This document shows positions 7,890-16,314 of a DNA stretch of 64,000 nucleotides, piece by piece; position 1 is the stretch's first letter; the number at the start of each line of letters is the position of its first letter. The translations under genes were made by a program, and so were the position numbers. This DNA comes from an uncultured Butyrivibrio sp. (GTDB lineage: Bacteria; Bacillota; Clostridia; Lachnospirales; Lachnospiraceae), in assembly GCA_946536145.1 (NCBI GenBank), contig CAMNEA010000004.1, forward strand, positions 1-64,000. The letters run 5' to 3'. Below the pieces are notes generated by a model. It did not search any database, had not been told where the DNA came from, and worked only from the letters and a program-made list of their open reading frames with translations.

Positions 7890-8705
7890 ATGAGTAATTT
7901 TTTGGATATGGCAAAAACCAGAAGAAGTGTAAGGTCTTTTGATGGTAATGGAATAGATACTAAGATACTGGATGAATTAAAGAGCTATGCGGATGAGATC
8001 ACAAATCCATATGGTGTAAAAGTTAGATTTATCTTCCTGGATGCATCGGAAAATGCGTTATCAAGTCCGGTGATCACAGGTGAGAAGTATTATGTCAGCG
8101 CGGTCGTCGGTAAGTCGGAGCATGCTGATGAAGCGTATGGTTATAGCTTTCAGAAACTGTTGATGAAAGCACATGAGCTGGGGCTTGGAACAGTATGGAT
8201 TGGCGGCACTATGCCAAGAGAAAAGTTTGAAAAGGCATCCATGCTGAAAGAAGGAGAGTTCATGCCCTGTGTAAGCCCATTGGGTGTTACGGCAAAGAAA
8301 ATGCCTTTAAAAGAAACATTGATGCGCAAGGGTGTTAAAGCTGATTCAAGGATGAAGTTCGAGGAGCTGTTCTTTATAGGAGAATTCGGTAAGACATTAG
8401 ATGAGAGATATGCAAAAGAGCAGGAATTATATGATGATCTCGAAGCTGTCAGACTGGCTCCGTCTGCGGTTAATAAACAGCCATGGAGAATCGTAATAGA
8501 TGGAAGGAAGGCACATTTTTATGAGAAACATGATAAAGGCTTCCTTACCTTTGACTATGATCTTCAGAAGATAGATATCGGGATAGCTCTTTACAATTTC
8601 GAGGCACAGATGATATCAGAAGGAAGAACCCCTGTGCTGAGCATAGAAACACCGGAAATTGATGCTCCGGATGGAGTGGATTATATAGCAACTTATGTTT
8701 TTTGA
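7890..8705 (+). CDS. Nitroreductase family protein
   Basis: A 271-residue protein with the nitroreductase signature at its start: MAKTRRSVRSFDGNGID binds FMN phosphate through the Arg/Ser cluster. Later motifs are GLGTVWIGGTMPREKF and VRLAPSAVNKQPWRIV, the second of which normally opens the family and here sits in the second half. This arrangement matches the putative TM-nitroreductase branch (two half-domains). It should be a flavin-dependent NAD(P)H oxidoreductase of unknown substrate. CAGGAGG is well placed before the ATG. Confidence 0.85.
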   Translation: MSNFLDMAKTRRSVRSFDGNGIDTKILDELKSYADEITNPYGVKVRFIFLDASENALSSPVITGEKYYVSAVVGKSEHADEAYGYSFQKLLMKAHELGLGTVWIGGTMPREKFEKASMLKEGEFMPCVSPLGVTAKKMPLKETLMRKGVKADSRMKFEELFFIGEFGKTLDERYAKEQELYDDLEAVRLAPSAVNKQPWRIVIDGRKAHFYEKHDKGFLTFDYDLQKIDIGIALYNFEAQMISEGRTPVLSIETPEIDAPDGVDYIATYVF

Positions 8706-8818
8706 GTAGGCTACATGAGTTCTGTACGCTGAGCTTATCGCTGACAATAACGATCATGTATTAGCCAGGATGACCAGGCTCCGCTATGATATGTCTGGAA
8801 AGGATGGGAGGAATAGGC

Positions 8819-9040
8819 ATGAAGTCTATCCTGATAAAAGATACAACTAAAGAAGAACGTGAGCAGATAGTGAAGAACTCTCTTGACTGCGGTGGCGGTT
8901 GTGAGAACTGTTCTTCATGCTGGCTTGGAGGCGGAAGTCCCTGGGACATATATCAGGATTACATTGATGGTAAAAAGGAAATTCGTGAGATAAACATGGA
9001 GTACATGGAAAAGTACCGCCAGGACAGGCAGATACACTAA
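8819..9040 (+). CDS. Small Cys-rich protein, copy 1 of a three-member family
   Basis: A 73-residue protein: KSILIKDTTKEEREQIVKNS, a cysteine cluster C-GGG-CENCSSC (residues about 24-34), then DYIDGKKEIREINMEY. The start at 8819 has GGGAGG nine bases upstream. The same head and tail occur in the gene at 14947 and, more loosely, in the next gene. Four closely spaced Cys suggest metal or Fe-S binding. I know such small proteins from Lachnospiraceae but not their function. Confidence 0.75.
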   Translation: MKSILIKDTTKEEREQIVKNSLDCGGGCENCSSCWLGGGSPWDIYQDYIDGKKEIREINMEYMEKYRQDRQIH

Positions 9041-9053
9041 GGAGATTGTTGTT

Positions 9054-9251
9054 ATGGCAGGTGTACCCGAGATAGGAAATTCCACTTTGGAAGAGCGCAG
9101 AGCATATATAAAAGAAAGATTTCCATGCATATCGAACTGTGATATGTGCGGCTTATGCAAGATCTTTCATGGAAAAGATGCTGAAACGGCATATAAAGAC
9201 TACATAGACGGCAACAAGAGTTTTCTAGAAGTCTCTGCGTATTACAAATGA
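9054..9251 (+). CDS. Small Cys-rich protein, copy 2
   Basis: A 65-residue protein 13 bases after copy 1, with AGGAGA upstream, so the two are one operon. It has the same layout in a diverged form: STLEERRAYIKERF, a cluster CISNCDMCGLC (residues 24-34), and YKDYIDGNKSFLEV near the end. The conserved elements are EER, C-x3-C-x2-C-x2-C and YxDYIDGxK. A strong terminator follows. Function unknown. Confidence 0.7.
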   Translation: MAGVPEIGNSTLEERRAYIKERFPCISNCDMCGLCKIFHGKDAETAYKDYIDGNKSFLEVSAYYK

Positions 9252-9265
9252 ATAAGGATAAAAAT

Positions 9266-9343
9266 AAACCTCTTGAAATTGATGGTGTATGTGATACTAT
9301 CATATTGCGCAAAATACATATAATTTCAAAGAGGTTTTTTTGC
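9266..9343 (+). terminator. Long-stem terminator after the Cys-rich pair
   Basis: AAACCTCTTGAAAT (9266-9279) pairs with ATTTCAAAGAGGTTT (9322-9336), followed by a T run to 9341. The 42-base loop can form another stem (TGTAT/ATACA), which is more structure than a terminator needs. Confidence 0.8.
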
Positions 9344-9509
9344 AAAGAAATGGTGTGAGTCATATCAGGTATAGGCATCAGGTTAATGCCATTAAAAGGA
9401 CCGGAGCACGAATGCTTCGGGAATTTATAAATATCAACCACGAGTTGGTAAATAGCCACAGATAAAAAGTAGGTTTTAAAAGAAATATTTTGAATGGAGG
9501 AATATGATA

Positions 9510-9905
9510 ATGACTTATGAAGAAATCGTAAAAAAAGCACAGGAACTTGTTGCAAAGGCTGATGCATCAGGCATTTCAGATCATCTTGCGGTTCAGTACA
9601 ATGTGACAGGAGAAGGCGAAGGAGCTTTCTACATGGAAGTTAAGGATGGCAAAGTGGATGTTCAGCCTTATGACTACAATGACAGAGATATCCTTGTGAC
9701 CGCCGATGGACAGACTATACTTGATATGATGTCAGGTAAGATTGATATTGTGGCTGCTTATCTCACACATAAGATTGCTGCCGAGGGAGATCTTGGAAAA
9801 GCCGATCTTCTGAAAAAGCTTATAAGTAGCGCAAAAAAGGCAGAAAAGGCTACTGCCAAAGAAGAGAAAAAAGCAAAGAAGGCTGCCAAGAAAGCTTCCA
9901 AGTAA
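9510..9905 (+). CDS. SCP2 sterol-binding domain protein with Lys/Ala tail
   Basis: About 131 residues. Residues 1-105 fit an SCP2 fold: LAVQYNVTGEGEGAFYMEV, then VTADGQTILDMMSGKIDIVAAYLTHKI and GDLGKADLLKKLI. Such single-domain proteins bind lipids or acyl-CoA. The last 25 residues are almost only Lys, Ala and Glu, a basic tail that could contact nucleic acid or membrane. ATG 9510 is nine bases after GGAGG; ATG 9504 is too close. Confidence 0.8.
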   Translation: MTYEEIVKKAQELVAKADASGISDHLAVQYNVTGEGEGAFYMEVKDGKVDVQPYDYNDRDILVTADGQTILDMMSGKIDIVAAYLTHKIAAEGDLGKADLLKKLISSAKKAEKATAKEEKKAKKAAKKASK

Positions 9906-9961
9906 AATTGGGACTTGAAACACTTACAGATAATATGTGAGTGTGGTAATGACAGGCAATC

Positions 9962-11395
9962 TTATCGGAAATTCAGTGCGCTTCCGCTTATCTTTTTACT
10001 TTCATATACGCCGCTGTCCGCCAGTTTATAAAGTTCTTCAAAGGTTCGCTTCTCGCTATCTTTGGAGAACACGGCACCGGCGCTGACACAGATTTTTCTG
10101 TCTCCAAGCTCCGGGATATCCATCCTGGCGATTTCCTTGAAGAGGCGGTCCATTACAACTCGACCGGATTCTTCATCATTCAGATTCATTACATAAGCGG
10201 CATACTCATCACCGCCCAAACGGAAGATGATATCATCATCCCTGAATGTCATTTTGAGCACATCAGCAATCCGGCGCAGCACCTTATCGCCGACATTATG
10301 ACCTAGCTCATCGTTGATATTTTTAAACTTGTCAACATCAAGGATACAGAGCATTCCGGATTTGTTGTTTGCCATAGCGTCGATCACTTTACGCTCGCCG
10401 CTGCCACGGTTCAGAATTCCTGTCATTATATCTGTGCTGGCCAGGATCTCAAGATTCTCGCGCTCCTTGGCAGAGGCGACAATGTCGTCAACGTTTTTGA
10501 AACCGGCCAGCATATCGCTGTTGGGAATATTGGAGTTAATGAGGATATATGTAAACTGATAATAGTGTACCTCGCCTTTATCCATAACGCGGTAACTGGA
10601 GACGTACTCCGAATTATCTAAAAGCTTTCTATTGATCGTCTCCAGAGAGATGGCATCATACATCCAATCCTGATCTTCAGAATATACACGGTCCTTCACG
10701 TACTGTTTATAGAGTACATCGTAGGGATAGATCTTTTCGCCTGCACCTTCCATACCTTTTGTAACATAGCCGTCAAGCTTCAGGATTACCACATCACCGG
10801 TCTTGGGATTGATCTTGAAGATATTGTAATAATCGCGGCTTAAGGTCTCCACGATGTCCAGCTGTTCCCTTAAATAGCGCTTATCAGAAATGTGCTTGCG
10901 AATGGATTTGTCGATATCCCGGAAAGCGAGTATAAAGTTCTCTGTTTCTCCCGGCTGTCCGGCCAGCGCGAATGCCATCTGATGATAGGACATATTCCCG
11001 TCATCAGCAAGACGCATATAATCAAGAGTATACAGATCTCCGTCTTTGATCCTTGAAAATACGACGTCAATTTTTGCATCACGCTGGATGCTCTCAATGC
11101 TGTTTACCACGCAGCGATCTATATATTCCTCAATAAAACGGTCGTAATTGTCAAATCTAAAACCCAGTTCTACCGCGTAGCGATTCGTATTCTCACCGGT
11201 GGAACGGTACAGATACATTTTCTTTGTATTGGCATTGATGACCCAGATTGTATGATACTCTTTTCCAATCCCGGTAATGATACCCATTAAGCGCCTGATG
11301 CGCGAATTAAAATCGTCAACCAGACTGCGCTGCTCTTCGGGATAATTAGATGGATCGAGTAATTCGTTCTCTTTGATGACTAAATCTGACTGCAT
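9962..11395 (-). CDS. Diguanylate cyclase with GGDEY active site
   Basis: A 477-residue cytosolic protein. Residues about 1-300 form a sensor region that looks like two PAS-like repeats (TIWVINANTKKMYLYRS; YYNIFKINPKTGDVVILK). The C-terminal GGDEF domain begins STDIMTGILNRGSGERKV and contains RLGGDEYAAYV near residue 393, with Tyr replacing the usual Phe. The metal-binding ILDVDKFKNINDELGH is intact, so it probably makes c-di-GMP. The start at 11395 has CGGAGG upstream; a longer frame exists but lacks a site. The gene faces its neighbours, ending 57 bases from SCP2. The 330-base gap on its 5' side (11396-11723) holds no gene and no motif I can name. Confidence 0.85.
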   Translation of the reverse strand: MQSDLVIKENELLDPSNYPEEQRSLVDDFNSRIRRLMGIITGIGKEYHTIWVINANTKKMYLYRSTGENTNRYAVELGFRFDNYDRFIEEYIDRCVVNSIESIQRDAKIDVVFSRIKDGDLYTLDYMRLADDGNMSYHQMAFALAGQPGETENFILAFRDIDKSIRKHISDKRYLREQLDIVETLSRDYYNIFKINPKTGDVVILKLDGYVTKGMEGAGEKIYPYDVLYKQYVKDRVYSEDQDWMYDAISLETINRKLLDNSEYVSSYRVMDKGEVHYYQFTYILINSNIPNSDMLAGFKNVDDIVASAKERENLEILASTDIMTGILNRGSGERKVIDAMANNKSGMLCILDVDKFKNINDELGHNVGDKVLRRIADVLKMTFRDDDIIFRLGGDEYAAYVMNLNDEESGRVVMDRLFKEIARMDIPELGDRKICVSAGAVFSKDSEKRTFEELYKLADSGVYESKKISGSALNFR

Positions 11396-11723
11396 ATTTC
11401 CTCCGGGGTGCATATTCTTAACCATGCATGTAGTCAATATATAGTACATTTTACTACAATTTCACATAATAATATCATCGTTAATGAAAAATTAAGAAAG
11501 TTTCCGGAGAAGTACAGAGAAAAATTTAAACGCTTTATCAAGATAGCAGGACGCAGGATAAATCTGACTTGCTTGCGACCTAAAACATCATAATTAAGTT
11601 TCTATCCCGCAGAAAAGTAAAAATGAGTATGAAAAATTCTCTTCATCAGTAATATATCTGCAGCCCGATCGGGGATATACTTTAACTATAAAAATACATT
11701 GATTATTCCAAAGGAGGCCTCAG

Positions 11724-11924
11724 ATGAATGATAATAAGCTTATGAAATGGCTGGTACTTGCGGTTCTTGTAATATATGTTGTTTCACCGGCAGATTTTTT
11801 ACCTGGACCTGTGGACGACGTGATTGCAATTCTCCTGTATCTGGCAGCAAACAAGAGGGAGTTAAAGATCGGCAAAAAAGATGAAGATATTGAAGTAATA
11901 GATGTCGATGGAAAAGAAATTTAG
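11724..11924 (+). CDS. DUF1232-like small membrane protein
   Basis: A 66-residue protein with one or two hydrophobic helices: LMKWLVLAVLVIYVVSPADF, followed by LPGPVDDVIAILLYLAA. The YVVSPADFLPGPVDD segment is the DUF1232 (YkvA-like) signature YxxSPIDLIPD. The tail is charged. The family's role is unknown. AAGGAGG precedes the ATG. Confidence 0.8.
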   Translation: MNDNKLMKWLVLAVLVIYVVSPADFLPGPVDDVIAILLYLAANKRELKIGKKDEDIEVIDVDGKEI

Positions 11925-11962
11925 TACTCTCAGATATGAAGAAAACCAATAAAAACAACCGG

Positions 11963-12007
11963 ATCAAGCCCTTGACTTTTTAAATAAAGTCTGGGGCTTG
12001 ATTTTTA
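11963..12007 (+). terminator. Rho-independent terminator after the DUF1232 gene
   Basis: ATCAAGCCC/GGGCTTGAT with an inner GACTT/AAGTC, then ATTTTTA. Confidence 0.85.
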
Positions 12008-12088
12008 TACAAATTGTATTATAATAAGAATTGTACACAATTAAATGTAACAAAATATAATATACAGATCTGACAAAAGGAGGATACT

Positions 12089-12481
12089 ATGAGCGTAGCA
12101 GTAAGATACTATTCAAGATCAGGAAAAACACGGAAGGTTGCAGAGTATATCGCGGAAGCAGCGGGAGTGAACGCTATTTCGGTAGATGCTAAAGATGCAG
12201 CACTTTCTGATAAGACAGATGTACTTTTCATAGGTGGAGCTCTCTATGCTTATGGCATAGATGATAATCTCAAACAGTATTTAAAGACGTTATCCGGTGA
12301 CAAAGTCGGTAAGGCTGTTGTATTTTCAACATCATGGCTTTCCAGACATGCACTTGATCTTATAAAGAACGCGCTTACGCAGAAGGGGATTCAGGTCGAG
12401 AGCGATACACTGTATTTCAAGAGCAAAGCTGTTGATGGATGCAGGGATGAAGTTGTTAAATTTGCCAAGAAATATATATGA
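12089..12481 (+). CDS. Flavodoxin-like protein
   Basis: A 130-residue protein with the flavodoxin phosphate loop at the N-terminus: RYYSRSGKTRKVAEYIAEA (S/T-x-S-G-x-T). VLFIGGALYAYGIDDNLKQYL supplies the isoalloxazine-side loop. It should bind FMN and act as a small electron carrier. AAAGGAGG precedes the start. Glutathione peroxidase follows after 25 bases, so the two may form a redox operon. Confidence 0.85.
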   Translation: MSVAVRYYSRSGKTRKVAEYIAEAAGVNAISVDAKDAALSDKTDVLFIGGALYAYGIDDNLKQYLKTLSGDKVGKAVVFSTSWLSRHALDLIKNALTQKGIQVESDTLYFKSKAVDGCRDEVVKFAKKYI

Positions 12482-12506
12482 TAACACTTAAAAGGAGGAT
12501 AAAAGA

Positions 12507-13046
12507 ATGATTTATGATTACAAAGTAACTACAGGAACCGGAGAAGAGCTTGACCTTGCGGATTACAAAGGAAAGGTAATCCTTGTTGTGAACACAGCTA
12601 CAGGCTGCGGATTTACACCACAGTATAAGCCTATCGAAGAACTCTATGAGAACTATCACGACAAGGGGCTTGAGGTTCTGGATATCCCCTGCAACCAGTT
12701 TGGCGGGCAGGCTCCCGGGACTGATGACGAGATCCATGAGTTCTGCACCCTTCACTACAATACAACCTTTCCACAGATGAAGAAGGCTGATGTAAATGGT
12801 GAGAACGAACTTCCTCTCTACACATACCTTAAGTCGCAGAAGGGATTTGAAGGTTTCCAGGATCATCAGTACAGAGAAGTGCTTGAGAAGATGTTCGCTG
12901 AGGCTGACCCGGATTGGGACAAGAAGCCTGATATCAAGTGGAACTTCACAAAGTTTGTTATAGACAGGAAAGGCAACGTGGTCGCACGTTTTGAGCCTAC
13001 TGCAGATGTCGCAGATGTTGAGGCATGCATCAAATCTCTTCTATGA
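12507..13046 (+). CDS. Glutathione peroxidase family thiol peroxidase (Cys type)
   Basis: A 179-residue protein with all family motifs: the peroxidatic Cys in NTATGCGFTPQY (about residue 34), the Gln of IPCNQFGGQAPG, and the Trp/Asn of KWNFTKFVIDRKGNVV. It has Cys instead of selenocysteine, so it most likely uses thioredoxin to reduce peroxides. The extra Cys in the CNQFGG motif and one near residue 83 could be the resolving residue. AAAAGGAGG precedes the ATG. An oxidative-stress role in an anaerobe fits the flavodoxin neighbour. Confidence 0.92.
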   Translation: MIYDYKVTTGTGEELDLADYKGKVILVVNTATGCGFTPQYKPIEELYENYHDKGLEVLDIPCNQFGGQAPGTDDEIHEFCTLHYNTTFPQMKKADVNGENELPLYTYLKSQKGFEGFQDHQYREVLEKMFAEADPDWDKKPDIKWNFTKFVIDRKGNVVARFEPTADVADVEACIKSLL

Positions 13047-13056
13047 TGCTTATAGA

Positions 13057-13098
13057 GACTTACCGGAAGATCAGAAGATCTGAAGGTAAGCCTTTTTG
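13057..13098 (+). terminator. Terminator after glutathione peroxidase
   Basis: GACTTACC (13057-13064) pairs with GGTAAGCC (13085-13092), followed by TTTTTG. The loop contains an AGATC/GATCT stem. Confidence 0.7.
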
Positions 13099-13235
13099 TT
13101 TAACAGGAAATTGCTTTTCGAACTTTCGAACATATATTCTTGGTGTCGGTTTTATTGGACTCAAAAAATTGCATAATATAGCCATAGAAAACGATACAGC
13201 AGTTTTGAGGCAGCAGTTTTGAAGAGGAGGCCGTA

Positions 13236-13661
13236 ATGATTCAACATAATTTTACAGATTTTACAGCAAACCAGAACATCACCTTTGGAATAATTGGAAG
13301 AGGAATACTTGGCAGCAACAGAAAACTTCGTGATCTTACCAATCACACAGTGATCATAGTCTGCGATGAGATCATGGACGAGTCTGTTGTAAGAGAGACT
13401 GCAGATGTCATCCTGACGAGGGGCTGCAAGAACATTGCTTTTTGCAAAGATGCAAATGAAGATATCAGAGCCATATTCGAAGAGGAAGATATTGAGATAA
13501 ATGGATATGAGGATTTCTCAGTTATGTGGGGGATTGAGGATGTTGAGGATCTTGGAATGGAAATATCCTCATGCTGGAATGAGGTTCTCATCCTGTGCGG
13601 GAATATGTCTCTTGTAAGGGAATGTCAGGAGTTATTAAAAGAAGAGGTATTTGTGTGCTAA
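13236..13661 (+). CDS. Uncharacterised 141-residue protein
   Basis: Intact gene with GAGGAGG before the ATG. The sequence is acidic with alternating strands and helices: HTVIIVCDEIMDESVVRETA, LTRGCKNIAFCKDANEDI, and WGIEDVEDLGMEISSCWNEV. It has five Cys but no CxxC. No signal peptide or membrane helix. I do not recognise the family. The ThpR gene follows about 80 bases later. Confidence 0.6.
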   Translation: MIQHNFTDFTANQNITFGIIGRGILGSNRKLRDLTNHTVIIVCDEIMDESVVRETADVILTRGCKNIAFCKDANEDIRAIFEEEDIEINGYEDFSVMWGIEDVEDLGMEISSCWNEVLILCGNMSLVRECQELLKEEVFVC

Positions 13662-13741
13662 TATTTAAATAGAACTTCAAACATAATACAGGGGCGAAGC
13701 TGATGAAAGTTTTTTCATCACATGCGATAGGGAGATTCATT

Positions 13742-14254
13742 ATGAGACTGTTCATAGCGATAAACTTTGATGAAAACATGACTGATGCTCTTATAGAGAT
13801 GCAGGATGAACTCATGAGATACGGGGTGAAAGGTAATTTTACACGCGGGGAGAATCTTCACATGACGCTTGTGTTCATCGGCGAGAGTGATGAGCCGGAG
13901 AAGATAGAGGGAATAATGCGTGGGGTGATGCTTAGATCGTTTACCATAAAGGTATCAGGAACGAGGCGCTTCAAGGACATGATATTTGCAAGTGTAGAAG
14001 ACAACCCGGATCTTAGCGATTATGTTAAGCGGCTCAGGCATGCCCTTTCAGACAATGACATCGATTTTGATAAAAAGAAATTCATGTCCCATATAACCCT
14101 TGTGAGACGGGCGGTGGGGTCAAAGGATATCCCGATGCTGTCAGGTGAAAATGCTTCTGAAAAAATGCGGGTAAACGGAATCTCCTTGATGAAATCAGAG
14201 CAGGGCAAACATGGCATGGTATATACAGAGATTGGATATGTGAGGGCTTTTTAA
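13742..14254 (+). CDS. thpR: RNA 2',3'-cyclic phosphodiesterase (2H family, ThpR/LigT)
   Basis: A 170-residue protein with the two catalytic HxT motifs of the 2H superfamily: HMTLVFIGE near residue 40 and SHITLVRRA near residue 115. It begins MRLFIAINFDE, the standard start for ThpR. The enzyme opens RNA 2',3'-cyclic phosphates to 2'-phosphates. ATG 13742 has AGGGAG upstream; an in-frame ATG at 13703 has none. Together with the Ro60-like gene 9 kb upstream it adds to the RNA-processing genes in this window, though they are not linked in an operon. Confidence 0.9.
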   Translation: MRLFIAINFDENMTDALIEMQDELMRYGVKGNFTRGENLHMTLVFIGESDEPEKIEGIMRGVMLRSFTIKVSGTRRFKDMIFASVEDNPDLSDYVKRLRHALSDNDIDFDKKKFMSHITLVRRAVGSKDIPMLSGENASEKMRVNGISLMKSEQGKHGMVYTEIGYVRAF

Positions 14255-14364
14255 TTGGTTAGAATATTTGGAATGATGCTATAATAGAAGAACTCGCGAC
14301 AGGCATTGAGGTTTACGATCTGACAGATGTCTGTGATCCGGGTAAAGGGGGCAATACTTTCAAA

Positions 14365-14685
14365 ATGTATTCAGAGATAATAATTTGTCTTAAGGACAAC
14401 GCTGATGAAGTATTTGATAAGCAGGTGGGAATGCTTAAGGAGCGTCATCACGCGAAGGTGCTGCGAATGGGAGCAGCTGAAGCGGCTGACTATGTAAAGA
14501 CCTGTCCGGCAGATGTTCTTTTTTTGAGTGATGATGAAGATATGCTTTCAAATGCCAGGGAAGCGGGACTTGCGACAAACAGTCCCGCAGCGATGAGAGA
14601 ATCCTACATGAAAGCAATGGAGATGCTTAAAACTTTGAATGGTGGCAAACATGAACAACAGGACTGTATGGACAGGAAAGCATGA
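14365..14685 (+). CDS. Uncharacterised 106-residue protein
   Basis: The protein begins MYSEIIICLKDNADEVFDKQ and has a segment VLFLSDDEDMLSNAREAGL that recalls the last motif of HAD-like folds, but the nucleophile motif is absent, so no activity is proposed. The only purine-rich site (AAAGGGGG) is about 14 bases upstream. Its end overlaps the next gene by 35 bases in another frame, suggesting coupled translation. Confidence 0.5.
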   Translation: MYSEIIICLKDNADEVFDKQVGMLKERHHAKVLRMGAAEAADYVKTCPADVLFLSDDEDMLSNAREAGLATNSPAAMRESYMKAMEMLKTLNGGKHEQQDCMDRKA

Positions 14686-14950
14686 CGAGGTGGTTCTGGC
14701 AGTTGAGAACCTGGGCTTTCCCGGCGAACTGGGGGATCAGGTTGCCAGACAGCTTGGAAGTCCAAAAGCAATGGACAGGATGCTTGCATATCTTTACAAC
14801 GTGAAACCGCAAAGTGCGGAACTGATCGTGGATGAAATGCTGGCAATTTGCAGCGACGTCGAAAGATGGAGAGATAAAAAGGCAGCTGAAGAAGCCAATG
14901 CCAGATATAATGAGATTTTAAATTTCGGACTGGGAGGCGGTGAAGAATGA
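14651..14950 (+). CDS. Uncharacterised 99-residue helical protein
   Basis: The protein reads NRTVWTGKHDEVVLAVENLG, then DQVARQLGSPKAMDRMLAYL, VKPQSAELIVDEMLAI and NARYNEILNFGLG. It is all-helical and resembles a Lachnospiraceae-specific family without known function. The start could be ATG 14651 or ATG 14639; neither has a strong ribosome site, consistent with coupling to the overlapping upstream gene. Its TGA overlaps the ATG of the next gene (ATGA), so the three form one operon. Confidence 0.65.
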   Translation: MNNRTVWTGKHDEVVLAVENLGFPGELGDQVARQLGSPKAMDRMLAYLYNVKPQSAELIVDEMLAICSDVERWRDKKAAEEANARYNEILNFGLGGGEE

Positions 14951-15180
14951 GTTCGATTCTGATAAAGGACACGACACGGGAGGAAAGAGAGCGCATTGTG
15001 GCTGAATCGATCGGCAATATCAACGGCAGCTGTGATGGCTGCAGTTCGGGACTGATTGAGATGTACCGGCCATATATAGATGGTGTTAAGGAAATCCGTG
15101 AAATAAACATGGAGTTCAGAGCACATTACGAGTCAGGTCTTGATGGCCCTGAGAAAACTGATTGCGGTTATAAGATGTGA
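14947..15180 (+). CDS. Small Cys-rich protein, copy 3
   Basis: A 77-residue paralogue of the gene at 8819: SSILIKDTTREERERIVAES, a shortened cluster CDGCSSG (only two Cys), then YIDGVKEIREINMEFRAHY and a single Cys near the end. GGGAGG lies at the right distance. Head and tail are nearly identical to copy 1, but the Cys pair has been reduced from four, so metal binding may differ. Confidence 0.75.
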   Translation: MSSILIKDTTREERERIVAESIGNINGSCDGCSSGLIEMYRPYIDGVKEIREINMEFRAHYESGLDGPEKTDCGYKM

Positions 15181-15206
15181 TGAATAAATGCAGGGAGGTC
15201 TGACCT

Positions 15207-15791
15207 TTGTGCGGAAGATACTATTTCAGTGACAAAACTGAACATGAAATAGAGGATGAACTGCATCTTTCAAGAGGCGTGCTTGCTGTCCGTGCCGGAG
15301 ATATCACTCCGGGAATGACAACCAGAGGGATTGTCCGCAGCAAGGGCACTTTTGGAGATATTGCGCTGTCAGATCTGTTCTGGGGCATAGTGTCCGGGGA
15401 CAGGAAGCTCATCATCAATGCGAGAGCGGAGTCGGTGACAAAAAAACCGACGTTTGCCGAGAGCATTATGAGCAGGAGATGCATTCTTCCTGCAGCAGGT
15501 TTTTACGAGTGGGACGCGGGTAAGACTAAGTTCATATTCAAAAGAACTGATGAAAAGCCTATTTACCTTGCAGGATTCTACAACCTTAGCGAAAACAGGG
15601 ATTCTTTTGTGATACTTACTACTGCCGCGAATGCTTCGATGAAGCCTGTCCATGACAGAATGCCGGTCATGATAGATGGGGGAAATGTCAGGGATTATCT
15701 GAAGGACTCATCGGCAGCGATGGAAATGATACGCGGGATAATGCCGGAACTGGATAGGAGCAGTGACTATGAGCAGCTTAGTCTGTTTTGA
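15207..15791 (+). CDS. SOS response-associated peptidase (SRAP, HMCES/YedK family)
   Basis: A 194-residue protein starting at TTG 15207, chosen because it puts Cys at position 2 (MCGRYYF), the residue that covalently traps abasic sites in single-stranded DNA. Other family marks are NARAES (about residue 72), RCILPAAGFYEW with the catalytic Glu, and VHDRMPVMI with the His. GGGAGG lies 12 bases upstream. It should protect abasic sites by forming a DNA-protein crosslink. Confidence 0.93.
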   Translation: MCGRYYFSDKTEHEIEDELHLSRGVLAVRAGDITPGMTTRGIVRSKGTFGDIALSDLFWGIVSGDRKLIINARAESVTKKPTFAESIMSRRCILPAAGFYEWDAGKTKFIFKRTDEKPIYLAGFYNLSENRDSFVILTTAANASMKPVHDRMPVMIDGGNVRDYLKDSSAAMEMIRGIMPELDRSSDYEQLSLF

Positions 15792-15929
15792 TTGATCTGC
15801 AGGCAGCATCTCTTTTGACATTTACATAATAAGATGGAGTGGTTTATTATCACCATGTAGTGATCGGAGTCAGAAAGTGTTATAATGGGCTCTAAAGAAA
15901 CGTGAACACTATTGTTGGAGGGATTAAAT

Positions 15930-16148
15930 ATGGCAGATATTACTGAAATCATCAAAAAAGTAAGCGAAAACAAGGAACTTATGGCACAGATTGCCAAGGC
16001 TGACCCCACGCAGGCCAAAGACCTTCTTAAGAAGGCTAACATTGATGTTGATGAGGCCGATATCAAGAAGGTTCAGGCAGCAGTATCAGACGGTAAGCTC
16101 GATCTTGGAGATATCAAGGATATTGCAGGCGGATTGTTTAAGAAATAA
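15930..16148 (+). CDS. Small acidic Nif11-like helical protein
   Basis: A 72-residue protein: ITEIIKKVSENKELMAQIAK, then LLKKANIDVDEADIKKVQAA, ending GDIKDIAGGLFKK. The helix pattern and the terminal GG resemble Nif11/nitrile-hydratase-type leader peptides, but only four residues follow the GG, so it is not an obvious RiPP precursor, and no modifying enzyme is nearby. ATG 15930 follows TTGGAGGG. A terminator follows directly. Confidence 0.6.
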   Translation: MADITEIIKKVSENKELMAQIAKADPTQAKDLLKKANIDVDEADIKKVQAAVSDGKLDLGDIKDIAGGLFKK

Positions 16149-16160
16149 GACTTAATATGG

Positions 16161-16196
16161 CCGCGATTCTTAACAGAGTCGCGGTTATATTTTTAT
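16161..16196 (+). terminator. Terminator after the Nif11-like gene
   Basis: CCGCGATTC/GAGTCGCGG stem with loop TTAACA, then TTATATTTTTATTT. The following 16197-16314 contains a small palindrome GCAAGC/GCTTGC but nothing I can name. Confidence 0.8.
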
Positions 16197-16314
16197 TTAA
16201 TAATTCCTCCGAATTTCCTATTAAACAAAAACGCTCCGCTAAGGATGCGACTTGTGCGCAGATGAATTTTGCAAGCTAAAGCTTGCGACTCTTTGTTCTG
16301 GACAGGAGATTTTT

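Noticed and set aside
13025-13222. A 65-codon open frame after glutathione peroxidase
   Set aside because: It runs through a terminator, has no ribosome site and a composition unlike neighbouring genes.
16197-16314. Another copy of the dispersed repeat
   Set aside because: It has a GCAAGC/GCTTGC palindrome but shares no block with copies A-C.
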